Positions 27,631-37,022 of a stretch of 64,000 bases of DNA are shown here, piece by piece. The stretch comes from Rhodobacteraceae bacterium S2214. Its GTDB lineage: Bacteria > Pseudomonadota > Alphaproteobacteria > Rhodobacterales > Rhodobacteraceae. The stretch covers positions 2,020,001-2,084,000 of the forward strand of contig CP081161.1 in the NCBI GenBank assembly GCA_025141675.1, read 5' to 3'. Position numbers and translations under genes: made by a program. The number at the start of each line of letters is the position of its first letter. The stretch's first letter is position 1. The notes beneath the pieces are model-generated. The model was given only the letters and a program-made list of their open reading frames with translations. It did no database searches and was not told where the DNA came from.

Positions 27631-28482
27631 TCATGCCGACTCGGCTGGCCGCCCGCGTCCCAAAGGGTCGAGGTTGCGTGGCGGTTCACCTGCAGCCATG
27701 CCTTGCCAATCAAGAACCTGACGCATCAGAACTGATGATCCGACGCAGATGATCGCTGGCGGTTCCATCCCAGCAGCTGCGATGTCATCGACAATTGTGC
27801 CAAGCGTGGTTTCCAGCACTCGCTGTTCGTCAGTCGTTGCCGTTGTGACAACCGCGACTGGTTCGGATAATGGGCGGCCCGCTGCGATCAGTTTGCTGCT
27901 TATCTGGGCGATGTGTTTCATTCCCATATAAATAACGAGCACTTGCGAACCATCGCTGATCGCTTGCCAATTCAGAGATCCCGTCGCGTTGCCTGATTGG
28001 TCGTGGCCGGTGATAAAGGTGACGGATTGGTTCACATCGCGGTGCGTGACGGGAATACCAGCGTAAGCCAAACCGCCAATGCCGGCTGAAATGCCCGGAA
28101 TGATCCGGACGGGCACGTCGTGTTGGACGAGCGTTTGCGCTTCTTCGCCGCCACGACCGAAAACAAAGGGGTCGCCGCCTTTAAGACGCAGCACGCGTTT
28201 GCCTTCGCGTGCCAGATCAACCAAGCGCAGTGAAATATCGCGTTGTTTTGCGGATGGTTTGCCGCCGCGTTTGCCCGCGTAAATATGTTCGGCTTGCGGC
28301 GCCCATTCAAGGATCGCTTCCTGAACCAGTGCGTCATAGATCACCACATCCGCTTGGCGCAGCGCATTCACAGCATGCAAAGTCAGCAACCCCGGATCAC
28401 CGGGGCCCGCGCCACAAAGCCAGACCCAACCGGGTTCCAGTTGCGGCCATGCGTGGGCGGGAAGAGGGACGTCAGTAGTCAT
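27631..28482 (-). CDS. cobA: Uroporphyrinogen-III C-methyltransferase
   Basis: A 283-residue SAM-dependent enzyme that makes precorrin-2 by methylating C2 and C7 of uroporphyrinogen III, the entry to cobalamin and siroheme. VWLCGAGPGDPGLLTLHAV, RVLRLKGGDPFVFGRGGEEA, VIPGISAGIGGLAYAGIPVT and QVLVIYMGMKHIAQI are the standard four motifs. No siroheme-synthase CysG dehydrogenase domain is fused. Divergent from cbiD by 97 bp; no cobalamin-riboswitch motif is seen in that gap. Confidence 0.95.
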   Translation of the reverse strand: MTTDVPLPAHAWPQLEPGWVWLCGAGPGDPGLLTLHAVNALRQADVVIYDALVQEAILEWAPQAEHIYAGKRGGKPSAKQRDISLRLVDLAREGKRVLRLKGGDPFVFGRGGEEAQTLVQHDVPVRIIPGISAGIGGLAYAGIPVTHRDVNQSVTFITGHDQSGNATGSLNWQAISDGSQVLVIYMGMKHIAQISSKLIAAGRPLSEPVAVVTTATTDEQRVLETTLGTIVDDIAAAGMEPPAIICVGSSVLMRQVLDWQGMAAGEPPRNLDPLGRGRPAESA

Positions 28483-28579
28483 GCTTTGCTTATGCCGCGC
28501 TTGGCCCCCGTTGAAAAGAGTTCAAGCGACCTGTTAATACACATTGGCGGCACGTCATTGCGACATTATAGTCTAGCAT

Positions 28580-29623
28580 ATGACACGCAAACCCGTGGGA
28601 GAGTTGCGCCGTGGCTGGACCACAGGGGCTTGTGCCACCGCCGCCACAAAGGCTGCGTTGATTGGCCTGTGGCGTGGGCAAGTGCCTGACCGCGTTACGA
28701 TTGTTTTGCCGAAGGGCGAAACCTTCTCGCCCGAAATTGCGCAATCTGAACGGGGTGATGGCTGGGTTTCGGTTGGTATTGTGAAAGACGCGGGTGACGA
28801 TCCTGATGTTACGCATCAAGCGATGATCATTGCGACGGTTTCGGCGTCAGATGGTGGCATCCAGTTTCGGGCAGGCGAAGGTGTCGGGACTGTCACAAAA
28901 GCAGGGCTACCGATCGCTGTTGGCGAACCCGCGATCAATCCTGTGCCGCGCGCCATGATGGATGATGTAGTCGCTGAAGTGGCGGCTGATTGTGCCCAAT
29001 CCCCTGACGTCGAGATTGAGATTTCCGTTCCGGGTGGCGCTGCCATTGCTGAAAAAACGTGGAACCCGCGGTTGGGGATCAAAGGGGGGCTGTCGATCCT
29101 TGGCACCACCGGAATTGTCCGTCCGTTTTCATGTGCCGCTTGGATTGCGTCGATCCATCGCGGCGTCGATGTGGCCCGTGCTGATAGGCTGACGCATGTG
29201 GCGGGGTGTACGGGGGCGACCTCTGAAACCACAGTCCAAAACCTGTACAACTTGCCGGATCACGCGATGTTGGATATGGGCGATTTCGCGGGTGGGATGC
29301 TTAAATACCTGACCAAAAATCCGATAGAGCGTGTCACGATTGGTGGCGGTATTGGCAAGCTGACAAAGCTCGCGCAGGGGGCCGTTGACCTGCATTCGTC
29401 GCGCTCGCAGGTGGATTTTGACGATCTAGCACAGATGATGGACGATTCGCGGTTGGCGCAGGCAAATACGGCGTTAGAGGCCTACACAATCGCTGGCGCA
29501 CCCTTTGCCAATGCGATTGCCCAGCGTGCTTTGGACCGTGTCACGCAGACCTATGCGGGCATGATCTTTGATGTTGTGGTGATTGATCGGGCGGGTACAA
29601 TTATCGGGCGGGCAGGCGCGTGA
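28580..29623 (+). CDS. cbiD: Cobalt-precorrin-5B (C1)-methyltransferase
   Basis: A 347-residue enzyme recognised from LRRGWTTGACATAATKAAL near the N terminus and PVPRAMMDDVVAEVA, VSVPGGAAIAEKTWNPRLG-like and GISILGTTGIVRPFSCAAW motifs (here LSILGTTGIVRPFSCAAW). It methylates C1 and removes the C20 fragment in the cobalt-early pathway; in aerobic organisms lacking cobF it may act on cobalt-free substrate. GTGA at 29620-29623 couples it to cobK. Confidence 0.93.
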   Translation: MTRKPVGELRRGWTTGACATAATKAALIGLWRGQVPDRVTIVLPKGETFSPEIAQSERGDGWVSVGIVKDAGDDPDVTHQAMIIATVSASDGGIQFRAGEGVGTVTKAGLPIAVGEPAINPVPRAMMDDVVAEVAADCAQSPDVEIEISVPGGAAIAEKTWNPRLGIKGGLSILGTTGIVRPFSCAAWIASIHRGVDVARADRLTHVAGCTGATSETTVQNLYNLPDHAMLDMGDFAGGMLKYLTKNPIERVTIGGGIGKLTKLAQGAVDLHSSRSQVDFDDLAQMMDDSRLAQANTALEAYTIAGAPFANAIAQRALDRVTQTYAGMIFDVVVIDRAGTIIGRAGA

Positions 29624-30351
29624 CGTTGTTGCTGTTAGCAGGCACCGGAGAAGCGAAGGATATCGCTAAAGGCTTGGCCAAGGCGGGCGTCGATGCGGTT
29701 GCGTCTTTGGCAGGGGCGACGCGCCAGCCAAAGGCGTTGGCGATCCCAACGCGCGTGGGTGGTTTTGGCGGTACGGGTGGATTTCGGGCATATCTTGAAG
29801 AGGCTGGGATCACGGCGGTTTTGGATGCGACGCATCCATTTGCACACCGGATCACGGATAGGACGGCGGCGATTTGTACGGAAATAGGACTGGACTATGT
29901 ACAGTTCTTGCGGGCTCCGTGGGAGCCGCAGGACGGAGATAACTGGACCCAAATCACATCGGAGGCTGAAGCTGCGGACTTTGTAACTGAAGGCCAAACG
30001 GTCTTCCTAGGAACAGGCCGTCAGACGCTGGACCGATTTGCGAACCTACAGGGCTGTCGTGTGATTTGTCGGCAGATTGACTCGCCAACAGGACCGTTTC
30101 CTTTTGAAGGGGGCGAATTTCTGGTTGGACGTCCGCCGTTTCCGGTAGCTGATGAGGTCGCTTTGTTTGAACGGCTTGGTGTGGATTGGCTTATCGTGAA
30201 GAACGCAGGCGGGACGCGAAGTGAGACAAAGCTGACTGCCGCACGGCAGCTCGGGCTTCCCGTATTAATGATAAAGCGACCGCTGATGCCAGACGGCGTA
30301 AAGCTGAACAATGTGGATGACGCGCTTGTTTGGACCAAAGCGCATGTCTGA
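29620..30351 (+). CDS. cobK: Precorrin-6A reductase
   Basis: A 243-residue NADPH-dependent reductase of the CobK/CbiJ family. LLLLAGTGEAKDIAKGLAKA at the start, TRVGGFGGTGGFRAYLEE, LDATHPFAHRITDRTA, ETVFLGTGRQTLDRF-like TVFLGTGRQTLDRFANL and WLIVKNAGGTRSETKLTAAR are characteristic. It begins with a GTG overlapping the cbiD stop. The next gene starts eight bases before this stop, so at least four genes from cbiD onward share a transcript. Confidence 0.92.
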   Translation: MTLLLLAGTGEAKDIAKGLAKAGVDAVASLAGATRQPKALAIPTRVGGFGGTGGFRAYLEEAGITAVLDATHPFAHRITDRTAAICTEIGLDYVQFLRAPWEPQDGDNWTQITSEAEAADFVTEGQTVFLGTGRQTLDRFANLQGCRVICRQIDSPTGPFPFEGGEFLVGRPPFPVADEVALFERLGVDWLIVKNAGGTRSETKLTAARQLGLPVLMIKRPLMPDGVKLNNVDDALVWTKAHV

Positions 30352-30970
30352 CATCATTCGATCAGATGCTGACGTTACGCGTGGACTTGATGCGCTTTGC
30401 AGAATCGAACCAAAGTTTGCTGCCGTTGCGCCGCGATTGTCGCCTTTGCCGCTACGGTTGCAGCCCGAAGGGTTTGGGCAGGTGATGTCGGTGATCTTGG
30501 GGCAACAGGTCAGTGTGGCTTCTGCTGAAGCGACATGGGCGCAGATGGTCGCTGCGGGCATGGATCAGCCGGATGCGGTTCTCGCCGCAACTCCAGAGGA
30601 TCTGCGGGCGTTGGGGCTGAGCCGCCAAAAGGCGCTTTATGCCCACGCACTTGCGAACGCGCAGATTGACTACGACGCTTTGCGGGACTTACCGGATCTA
30701 GAGGTGATCAAAACACTGACCGCCGTCAAAGGGATCGGACTTTGGACTGCCGAAATTTACACGAAATTCTCGCTTGGGCGACCCGATGTGTTGGCTGCCG
30801 GTGATCTTGCGATTCAGATTGCAGCCCAGGACCTGTTCGATTTGCCAGAACGGCCCAAAGAAAAAGAACTACGTCAGATGGCAGTCACATGGTCGCCTTG
30901 GCGGTCGGTTGCGGCACGGCTTTTATGGGCGTACTACGCTGAAATGAAACAAAGGGACGGTATCAGATGA
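30344..30970 (+). CDS. DNA-3-methyladenine glycosylase II family (AlkA-like)
   Basis: A 208-residue base-excision repair glycosylase of the HhH-GPD superfamily. SVILGQQVSVASAEATWAQM is the first conserved helix, LTAVKGIGLWTAEIYTKFSL the helix-hairpin-helix, and VLAAGDLAIQIA contains the catalytic Asp. It lacks the N-terminal domain of E. coli AlkA, as do many short bacterial homologues, and has no iron-sulfur Cys motif. I start at ATG 30344 (MSDIIRSDADVTRG), overlapping cobK by eight bases. Cobalamin and repair need not be functionally linked. Confidence 0.9.
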   Translation: MSDIIRSDADVTRGLDALCRIEPKFAAVAPRLSPLPLRLQPEGFGQVMSVILGQQVSVASAEATWAQMVAAGMDQPDAVLAATPEDLRALGLSRQKALYAHALANAQIDYDALRDLPDLEVIKTLTAVKGIGLWTAEIYTKFSLGRPDVLAAGDLAIQIAAQDLFDLPERPKEKELRQMAVTWSPWRSVAARLLWAYYAEMKQRDGIR

Positions 30971-31635
30971 CACGGGCACTTACAGCAGGACGGCGCGAGC
31001 CGGTATCAGGCGAGATCAGATCTGCGGTGGTTTTCCTGCACGGTTACGGTGCCAACGGGGCAGACTTGTTAGGCTTGGCTGATCCGTTGGCTGAACACCT
31101 GCCAGACACATTGTTCTTATCGCCCGACGCGCCAGAGGATTGTGCCGGCTCGCCGATGGGTTTTCAATGGTTTCCGATCCCGTGGATTGATGGGTCTTCT
31201 GAGGAAGAATCAAAAGCAGGGCTAGACCGCGCTACGGATGATCTGAACGCATTTCTGGATGGTGTGATGGTTGACGAAGACCTGCTGCCGGAACAGGTCA
31301 TGGTGCTTGGGTTTAGTCAAGGCACGATGATGGCGTTGCATGTGCTGCCACGGCGTGAAGATGCGGTTGCGGGTATCGCGGCGTTCTCTGGTCGGTTGCT
31401 CGAACCTGAATTGCTGGCTGACGAAGTGCAGTGCAAACCGCCCGTGCTACTGATCCACGGAGATCAGGACGACGTTGTGCCACCACAATCGCTGCCGCTT
31501 GCGGCCGAAGCATTGCAAGAAGCCGGTTGGAAAGAAGTGTATGCGCACGTGATGAAAGGGACCGGGCATGGGATCGCACCGGACGGGCTGCAAGTCGCTT
31601 TGGCCTTTATGCAAGAACGTTTGGGCGTAAGTTAA
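30967..31635 (+). CDS. Phospholipase/carboxylesterase family alpha/beta hydrolase
   Basis: A 222-residue serine hydrolase. AVVFLHGYGANGADLLGLAD supplies the oxyanion region, VLGFSQGTMMALHV the nucleophile Ser, LIHGDQDDVVPPQSLPLA the Asp and MKGTGHGIAPDGL the His. This is the acyl-protein-thioesterase-like group, acting on short esters or lysophospholipids in the cytoplasm. No signal peptide is seen. The ATGA overlap with the glycosylase stop shows translational coupling. Confidence 0.9.
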   Translation: MTRALTAGRREPVSGEIRSAVVFLHGYGANGADLLGLADPLAEHLPDTLFLSPDAPEDCAGSPMGFQWFPIPWIDGSSEEESKAGLDRATDDLNAFLDGVMVDEDLLPEQVMVLGFSQGTMMALHVLPRREDAVAGIAAFSGRLLEPELLADEVQCKPPVLLIHGDQDDVVPPQSLPLAAEALQEAGWKEVYAHVMKGTGHGIAPDGLQVALAFMQERLGVS

Positions 31636-31685
31636 AACAATCGTAAGAATTGTTCGCCATGGTTCGCGCGGTATCGGGGTGCGTC

Positions 31686-32453
31686 ATGGAACGTTTTGTC
31701 AGATTAATTGCGCCAACAAATAGGTTGGACTTTTTGTTCAAGCTTGTGCTTTTTGTCCTTCTTTCGGGGATGTTGAACCATACGCGTGCCGTGCTGTCAC
31801 ATGGCTGGGCGGACGCGAATACGTTCGCTTACAACTTACAGGCGGCGGCCTTTACGGCCCTGCCGATGAGCACATTGGCACTGCTGCTCATCCAGCACCT
31901 AAACGCATTGCAGGAAAAACTTTATACGCAGGCCACCACTGACCAGCTTACGCAATTGCCCAATCGCAGGTGGTTCCTCGAGCAATGCCCGCCAGTGCTG
32001 CGGCAAGGCATGATCATGGTTCTTCTGGATTTGGATCACTTCAAGGCGATCAATGATACCCATGGCCACGATACTGGTGATGCATGCCTAATAGCGATTT
32101 CTGATCATTTTCGGGCGGTTCTGCCCGAAAACGCCCAGTGCGCGCGTCTGGGTGGCGAAGAATTTGGCCTTTTGTTCAAGCAGACATCGCTTCCGCAGGT
32201 GCAGGATTGGATTGGCAAGATTTGTCAGGGTGTTCAGGTCTCGGTCGGAGCTGACGAAACTGTCGCCGTAACGGTCTCTGCCGGTATTCTGACGGTCGAA
32301 GGTGGGATCACAATGCGGCGTGCGTTCCAGTTGGCCGACGCTGCGATGTATGATGCAAAAGCAGCGGGGCGCAGTCGGTTCGCTATGGCCCATATCGGTG
32401 ACGTCAACGTATCGCGTCCGCTCCATGCGGGCGTGCGTGATGCAATCGCTTAA
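31686..32453 (+). CDS. Membrane-associated diguanylate cyclase (GGDEF)
   Basis: A 255-residue protein with two hydrophobic segments (about 14-36 and 55-75) followed by a complete GGDEF domain that makes cyclic di-GMP. TDQLTQLPNRRWFLEQ opens the domain, LDLDHFKAINDTHGHDTGD binds metal and GTP, and RLGGEEFGLLF is the active site in the GGEEF form. The RxxD inhibitory site normally found just before it is absent (ENAQCARLGGEEF), so product inhibition through the I-site is unlikely. I start at the ATG at 31686. TTAA-N7-GTAA at 31632-31646 is a degenerate CtrA-like site upstream. Confidence 0.9.
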   Translation: MERFVRLIAPTNRLDFLFKLVLFVLLSGMLNHTRAVLSHGWADANTFAYNLQAAAFTALPMSTLALLLIQHLNALQEKLYTQATTDQLTQLPNRRWFLEQCPPVLRQGMIMVLLDLDHFKAINDTHGHDTGDACLIAISDHFRAVLPENAQCARLGGEEFGLLFKQTSLPQVQDWIGKICQGVQVSVGADETVAVTVSAGILTVEGGITMRRAFQLADAAMYDAKAAGRSRFAMAHIGDVNVSRPLHAGVRDAIA

Positions 32454-32518
32454 CAAACCGTCACACCCTTGTCATGTGATGCGGTCATCTGTCCCATATG
32501 TGTGATCTCAATTGGCCG

Positions 32519-32546
32519 TTGCCCTTTGAAATACACAAGATATAGT
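32519..32546 (+). promoter_or_regulatory. Candidate sigma-70 promoter for the HNH gene
   Basis: TTGCCC (32519-32524) and TATAGT (32541-32546) are separated by 16 bases, 58 bases upstream of the HNH start. Four and five of six positions match consensus. A perfect hairpin follows in the leader. Confidence 0.4.
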
Positions 32547-32561
32547 TTTGTTAAGCGGCCG

Positions 32562-32578
32562 GAGCGGGGCTCCCGCTC
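32562..32578 (+). other. Leader hairpin upstream of HNH gene
   Basis: GAGCGGG-GCT-CCCGCTC is a perfect 7-bp stem with a three-base loop ending 26 bases before the ATG. There is no T run. It could stabilise the mRNA or affect initiation. Confidence 0.4.
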
Positions 32579-32603
32579 TGCACCTCCGGGCGACAGAGCA
32601 GGG

Positions 32604-33200
32604 ATGTTTTTGACCATGAACGGTGACTTTCGAACTAACTTTGTACGCGACGCGGCGGATTTGAAGCATTTTCCAGCATTGGTGCTGAATGCAGATTATC
32701 GGCCTTTGTCTTACTACCCATTATCCTTATGGCCTTGGCAGGATGCTGTGAAAGCCGCGTGGCTGGATCGCGTCGACATTATCGCTGAATATGATGAAGT
32801 CGTGCATAGCCCGTCTACAGAAATTAAAATTCCGTCGGTGGTAGTTTTGCGCGATTACGTTAAACCGCAGCGGACAGTCGCATTTACGCGGTTTAACCTT
32901 TTTTTGCGGGACGAATTTCGGTGTCAGTATTGCGGTAGCAAGGGTGATCTGACGTTCGATCACGTTGTCCCGCGCGCTAGTGGCGGGATTACGTCGTGGA
33001 TCAACGTCGTTGCGGCATGCAGTCCGTGCAATCTACGAAAGGGATCGAAAAGCCTGCGTCAAAGTGGTATGCACTTGCGCAAGCCACCACGCCAGCCGGA
33101 TGCATCACAACTGCAAAACAACGGGCGCAAATTCCCGCCGAACCATCTGCATAAAAGTTGGGTCGACTTTTTATATTGGGATGCGGAACTGGAAGCATAA
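32604..33200 (+). CDS. HNH endonuclease
   Basis: A 198-residue nuclease. The zinc/HNH core is FRCQYCGSKGDLTFDHVVPR followed by VVAACSPCNLRKGSKSL, with two CXXC pairs for zinc and the His-Asn catalytic elements. The N-terminal half (LVLNADYRPLSYYPLSLWPW, FTRFNLFLRDEF) is the conserved part of the stand-alone HNH proteins common in alphaproteobacteria and cyanobacteria. I start at ATG 32604, behind AGCAGGG; a further ATG lies at 32616. No intron or toxin context is visible. The biological substrate is unknown. Confidence 0.88.
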   Translation: MFLTMNGDFRTNFVRDAADLKHFPALVLNADYRPLSYYPLSLWPWQDAVKAAWLDRVDIIAEYDEVVHSPSTEIKIPSVVVLRDYVKPQRTVAFTRFNLFLRDEFRCQYCGSKGDLTFDHVVPRASGGITSWINVVAACSPCNLRKGSKSLRQSGMHLRKPPRQPDASQLQNNGRKFPPNHLHKSWVDFLYWDAELEA

Positions 33201-33257
33201 TGTGTCTGGCTTCAACTGTTTGCTAGACTTCACAAGATGCGCCCGCTAAACGGAACG

Positions 33258-33271
33258 CGTTAGCGCTAACG
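33258..33271. promoter_or_regulatory. LacI-family-type operator upstream of zwf
   Basis: CGTTAGCGCTAACG is a perfect 14-bp palindrome with a central GC step, the usual form of LacI/GalR-family sites. It ends 20 bases before the zwf ATG, in the expected place for repression. The regulator is not in the window. Confidence 0.65.
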
Positions 33272-33291
33272 GAAATTGAAGAGGGCATACT

Positions 33292-34743
33292 ATGGTCGCG
33301 CGCGTGATTCCGGTCGAGGATTTTGATCTCGTTATTTTTGGTGGCACTGGGGACCTTGCCCGCCGCAAAATTTTGCCCGGATTGTTCCGGCGTTTCCTAT
33401 CCTCGCAGATGCCTTCGCAGTCTCGCATTATTGGGGCTGCGCGTTCTGATATTGATTCGGACGGCTATCGGGACATGATCCGTGATGCGATCATGGAGTT
33501 CGGCGGTGAAGAGTCAAAAGATTCGAAGGGCCTAGAGGCGTTCCTAGCGCAGCTTGAATATGTGCCAATCGATGCAAAAGGCGAAGGCGGCTGGGCCGAG
33601 CTTGCGAAACTTGTGCGTGGCGACGTGGTTCAGGCGTTTTACTTTTCCGTGGCGCCGTCTTTGTTCGGCGACCTTGCCGAACGCCTACATCGTCATGAGA
33701 TTGCGAAAAGCAGCAGCCGTATTGTGGTTGAAAAGCCATTTGGCCGTGATCTCGAAACCGCACGCAAATTGAATGCCGTCCTGGCGTTACATTTCGATGA
33801 AAGCCAGATTTACCGGATCGATCACTACCTTGGTAAAGAAACGGTTCAAAACCTCATGGCTGTCCGTTTTGGCAATGTCTTGTTTGAACCGCTTTGGAAC
33901 AATCACTACGTCGACCACATTCAGATCACGGTGGCTGAAACGGTCAGCGTTGGCGGGCGTGGTGCGTACTACGATAAATCCGGCGCAATGCGTGATATGG
34001 TTCAAAACCACTTGATGCAGCTGCTGTGCTTGATCGCGATGGAACCACCGTCACAGTTTGGCGCAGATGAAGTACGTGACGAAAAACTGAAAGTTATCCG
34101 CGCGTTAGAACCGATTGAGCCGCATCATCTGGTCCGTGGTCAATATGATGCAAACGCGGAAGGCCCAAGCTATCGTGAAGACGCGGAGAACCCGCGCAGC
34201 TTTACTGAAAGCTTCATCGCGATGAAGTGTCATATCTCGAACTGGCGGTGGTCCGGTGTGCCTTTCTATCTGCGCACCGGCAAGCGTATGAAGGCACGCG
34301 CGTCCGAAATTGCTGTGGTTTTCAAACCGCTGGGGCATTCCATTTTTGAAGGTCAGGATGAACAACAGAACATTCTGTCCATTCGGTTGCAGCCAAACGA
34401 AGGTATGGACCTGCAGGTCACAATCAAAGAACCAGGGCCGGGCGGGATGCGTCTGGTGAACGTGCCTTTGGATATGACATTTGCCGAAGCTTTGGGTGAT
34501 ACCGATGTTGAGGTCACCGATGCCTACGAGCGTCTGATCATGGACGTCATCCGCGGCAACCAAACGTTGTTTATGCGTGGCGACGAAGTAGAGGCCGCAT
34601 GGTCATGGACAGATCCCATTATCGCGGGTTGGGAAGCGCGTAACGACGTGCCAAAGACATACGACGCTGGGTCTAGCGGTCCTGATGATGCGCTGATGCT
34701 ACTCCATCGCGATGGTCGTAAATGGCGTGATATCAAAGGATAA
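33292..34743 (+). CDS. zwf: Glucose-6-phosphate 1-dehydrogenase
   Basis: A 483-residue NADP-dependent enzyme that oxidises glucose 6-phosphate to 6-phosphogluconolactone. VIFGGTGDLARRKILPGLF is the dinucleotide site, VVEKPFGRDLETARKLN and RIDHYLGKETVQNLMAVRFG the catalytic signature with His and Lys, and FYLRTGKRMKARASEIAVVF a late substrate region. It heads a zwf-pgl-pgi operon; pgl starts four bases after its stop. In Rhodobacterales this set feeds the Entner-Doudoroff pathway, but edd and eda are not in the window. Confidence 0.97.
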   Translation: MVARVIPVEDFDLVIFGGTGDLARRKILPGLFRRFLSSQMPSQSRIIGAARSDIDSDGYRDMIRDAIMEFGGEESKDSKGLEAFLAQLEYVPIDAKGEGGWAELAKLVRGDVVQAFYFSVAPSLFGDLAERLHRHEIAKSSSRIVVEKPFGRDLETARKLNAVLALHFDESQIYRIDHYLGKETVQNLMAVRFGNVLFEPLWNNHYVDHIQITVAETVSVGGRGAYYDKSGAMRDMVQNHLMQLLCLIAMEPPSQFGADEVRDEKLKVIRALEPIEPHHLVRGQYDANAEGPSYREDAENPRSFTESFIAMKCHISNWRWSGVPFYLRTGKRMKARASEIAVVFKPLGHSIFEGQDEQQNILSIRLQPNEGMDLQVTIKEPGPGGMRLVNVPLDMTFAEALGDTDVEVTDAYERLIMDVIRGNQTLFMRGDEVEAAWSWTDPIIAGWEARNDVPKTYDAGSSGPDDALMLLHRDGRKWRDIKG

Positions 34744-34747
34744 GACG

Positions 34748-35419
34748 ATGAAGTTCACGGAATACCCTGACGCTGAAATGATGATGATTGACCTTGCCAA
34801 CGTTCTGGCGGGCGAATTGAAGAACGCGCTGCTGACGCACGATCGTGCGTCCTTTGCGGTGCCCGGTGGTACGACGCCGGGTCCGATTTTTGACGCGCTT
34901 TGTGCCGTTGATCTTGATTGGTCGCGGGTCAGTGTCATGCTGACTGATGAACGCTGGGTGCCTGAAACGTCTGAACGGTCGAACACACGACTGCTGCGCG
35001 AACGGCTTTTGATCGAAAAGGCGGCGGCGGCCACGTATCTACCGCTCTATGCGCCAGTTGAAACGCCCGAGGAAGGTATCCCGGCGTTGACCGATGCCAT
35101 CGCACCAAACCTGCCAATTTCCGTGATGTTGTTGGGCATGGGCGCGGATATGCACACCGCCAGCATTTTCCCTGGCGCGGACAAACTACAAGAAGCGTTG
35201 ACCACCGACGCAACATTGGTCCCCATGCGGGCACCAGGTGCGCCGGAACCACGGGTCACTTTGTCTGCATCCGTGTTGAATGGGGCGATGAGCCGCCACA
35301 TTGTCATCATCGGCGATGAAAAGCGCGCAGCCTTGGAAAAAGCGGCGACAATGTTGCCGGAGGATGCGCCTGTATCGGCGATCTTGCAGGGCTCAACAGT
35401 TCACTGGGCAAAGGCATAA
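34748..35419 (+). CDS. pgl: 6-Phosphogluconolactonase
   Basis: A 223-residue lactonase of the glucosamine-6-phosphate isomerase/SOL family. [17 protein letters not shown] and [20 protein letters not shown] bind the sugar phosphate; [20 protein letters not shown] contains the active-site region, and [16 protein letters not shown] the C-terminal conserved segment. I start at ATG 34748 ([13 protein letters not shown]). It hydrolyses the product of Zwf to 6-phosphogluconate. The pgi ATG follows its stop by four bases. Confidence 0.95.
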   Translation: MKFTEYPDAEMMMIDLANVLAGELKNALLTHDRASFAVPGGTTPGPIFDALCAVDLDWSRVSVMLTDERWVPETSERSNTRLLRERLLIEKAAAATYLPLYAPVETPEEGIPALTDAIAPNLPISVMLLGMGADMHTASIFPGADKLQEALTTDATLVPMRAPGAPEPRVTLSASVLNGAMSRHIVIIGDEKRAALEKAATMLPEDAPVSAILQGSTVHWAKA

Positions 35420-35423
35420 GACG

Positions 35424-37022
35424 ATGTGGAACGCACTGAAAAAACACTACGCTGAGGTCGCAGAGCGTCGTTTCATTGATTTAGTCGACGCGGACCGTGC
35501 TGCTGATTTTAGCGCAGCCGCTGGTGATATGCGCTTTGACTATGCGAAGACGAATATCGACGCGACTGGCCGCGCATTACTGATTGATTTGCTCAACGAA
35601 GCAGGTGTCGCTGCAAAGCGCGACGCGATGTTTGCAGGGACAGCGATCAACGAAACCGAAGGGCGTGCTGTTTTGCATACGGCCTTGCGGAACCTAGATG
35701 GTGGAGCCGTAATGGTTAACGGGCAAGACGTTATGCCCGGCGTTCTTGGCACACTGGATGCTATGTCCGACTTTGCGACTTCTGTCCGCGACGGCACGTT
35801 CAAAGGGCAGGGTGGCCAGATCACAGATGTGGTGAATATCGGTATTGGGGGGTCCGACCTTGGTCCTGCGATGGCGGTGAAGGCCTTGGCCCCGTATCAT
35901 GATGGACCCCGCTGCCATTTCGTGTCGAACGTCGATCCGGCGGATATCGCATCTGTCTTGCGGACATGCGATCCGGCGACGACGTTGGTGATCGTTGCGT
36001 CCAAGACGTTCACGACGATCGAGACGATGACGAACGCACGCACTGCGCAGGCATGGATGGCCGAAACGGTGTCGGACACGGGGGCGCAATTCGCAGCGCT
36101 TTCGACAGCCGAAGACAAGACGGCGGCCTTTGGCATCGCGTCTGAACGGGTCTTTGGTTTTGAAGATTGGGTCGGGGGTCGCTATTCATTGTGGGGACCG
36201 ATTGGTCTGTCTCTGATGATCGCAATCGGTCCGGATGCATTTAAAGCGTTTCTGCGTGGCGGTCAGGCGATGGATGTGCATTTCAAATCCGCCGATTGGT
36301 CCGAAAACGTTCCTGCCATGCTCGCGGCTGTCGGGATTTGGCACAATCAGATTTGTGGTTACACAACGCGCGCTGTGCTGCCTTATGATAACAATCTCAT
36401 GCGGTTACCAGCCTATCTTCAACAATTGGAGATGGAAAGTAATGGCAAGGGCGTCGACATGGCCGGCGCTGATTTGGATGTTCCCTCCGGTCCCGTCGTC
36501 TGGGGTGAACCTGGTACCAACGGACAGCATGCATTCTATCAATTGATCCACCAAGGTACACGGGTTGTTCCTTGTGAATTCCTTGTCGCTGCGCGTGGTC
36601 ACGAGGACGATTTACATCATCAGCACCAGCTTTTGGTCGCCAATTGCCTTGCCCAATCCGAAGCCTTGATGAAAGGCCGTACATTGGACGAAGCGCGGGA
36701 AAAAGTCGCCGACAAGTTCGAAGGTGAAGAACTCGAACGCCAAGCGAAACATCGTGTATTTCCAGGCAACCGCCCGTCAGTCACGCTGGCATATCCGCAA
36801 CTGACCCCGTTTGTGTTGGGCCAGATCATCTCGCTGTACGAACATCGGGTTTTTGTCGAAGGCGTGGTGCTTGGCATCAATTCCTACGATCAGTGGGGCG
36901 TTGAGCTTGGAAAAGAACTCGCCACGGCTCTGCAGCCCGTTGTTGAAGGCACCCAAGGCACAAATGCGAAGGACGGCTCGACAGCCGCCCTTGTTGGTTT
37001 TCTACAGACACATGGCGTCTGA
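35424..37022 (+). CDS. pgi: Glucose-6-phosphate isomerase
   Basis: A 532-residue dimeric isomerase interconverting glucose 6-phosphate and fructose 6-phosphate. [20 protein letters not shown] and [20 protein letters not shown] bind phosphate, [12 protein letters not shown] is the first signature, [20 protein letters not shown] carries the catalytic Glu/His area, and [20 protein letters not shown] the last one. I start at ATG 35424; an in-frame ATG upstream lies inside pgl. It ends convergent with a thioesterase gene, with zero bases between stops. Confidence 0.97.
   Translation: MWNALKKHYAEVAERRFIDLVDADRAADFSAAAGDMRFDYAKTNIDATGRALLIDLLNEAGVAAKRDAMFAGTAINETEGRAVLHTALRNLDGGAVMVNGQDVMPGVLGTLDAMSDFATSVRDGTFKGQGGQITDVVNIGIGGSDLGPAMAVKALAPYHDGPRCHFVSNVDPADIASVLRTCDPATTLVIVASKTFTTIETMTNARTAQAWMAETVSDTGAQFAALSTAEDKTAAFGIASERVFGFEDWVGGRYSLWGPIGLSLMIAIGPDAFKAFLRGGQAMDVHFKSADWSENVPAMLAAVGIWHNQICGYTTRAVLPYDNNLMRLPAYLQQLEMESNGKGVDMAGADLDVPSGPVVWGEPGTNGQHAFYQLIHQGTRVVPCEFLVAARGHEDDLHHQHQLLVANCLAQSEALMKGRTLDEAREKVADKFEGEELERQAKHRVFPGNRPSVTLAYPQLTPFVLGQIISLYEHRVFVEGVVLGINSYDQWGVELGKELATALQPVVEGTQGTNAKDGSTAALVGFLQTHGV

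Noticed and set aside
28483..28579. Cobalamin riboswitch between cobA and cbiD
   Set aside because: The gap is too short and lacks the conserved B12-box sequence.
32604..33200. HNH protein as part of a defence or mobile system
   Set aside because: No partner gene, repeats or integrase nearby; stand-alone HNH proteins are common housekeeping-like genes in this group.
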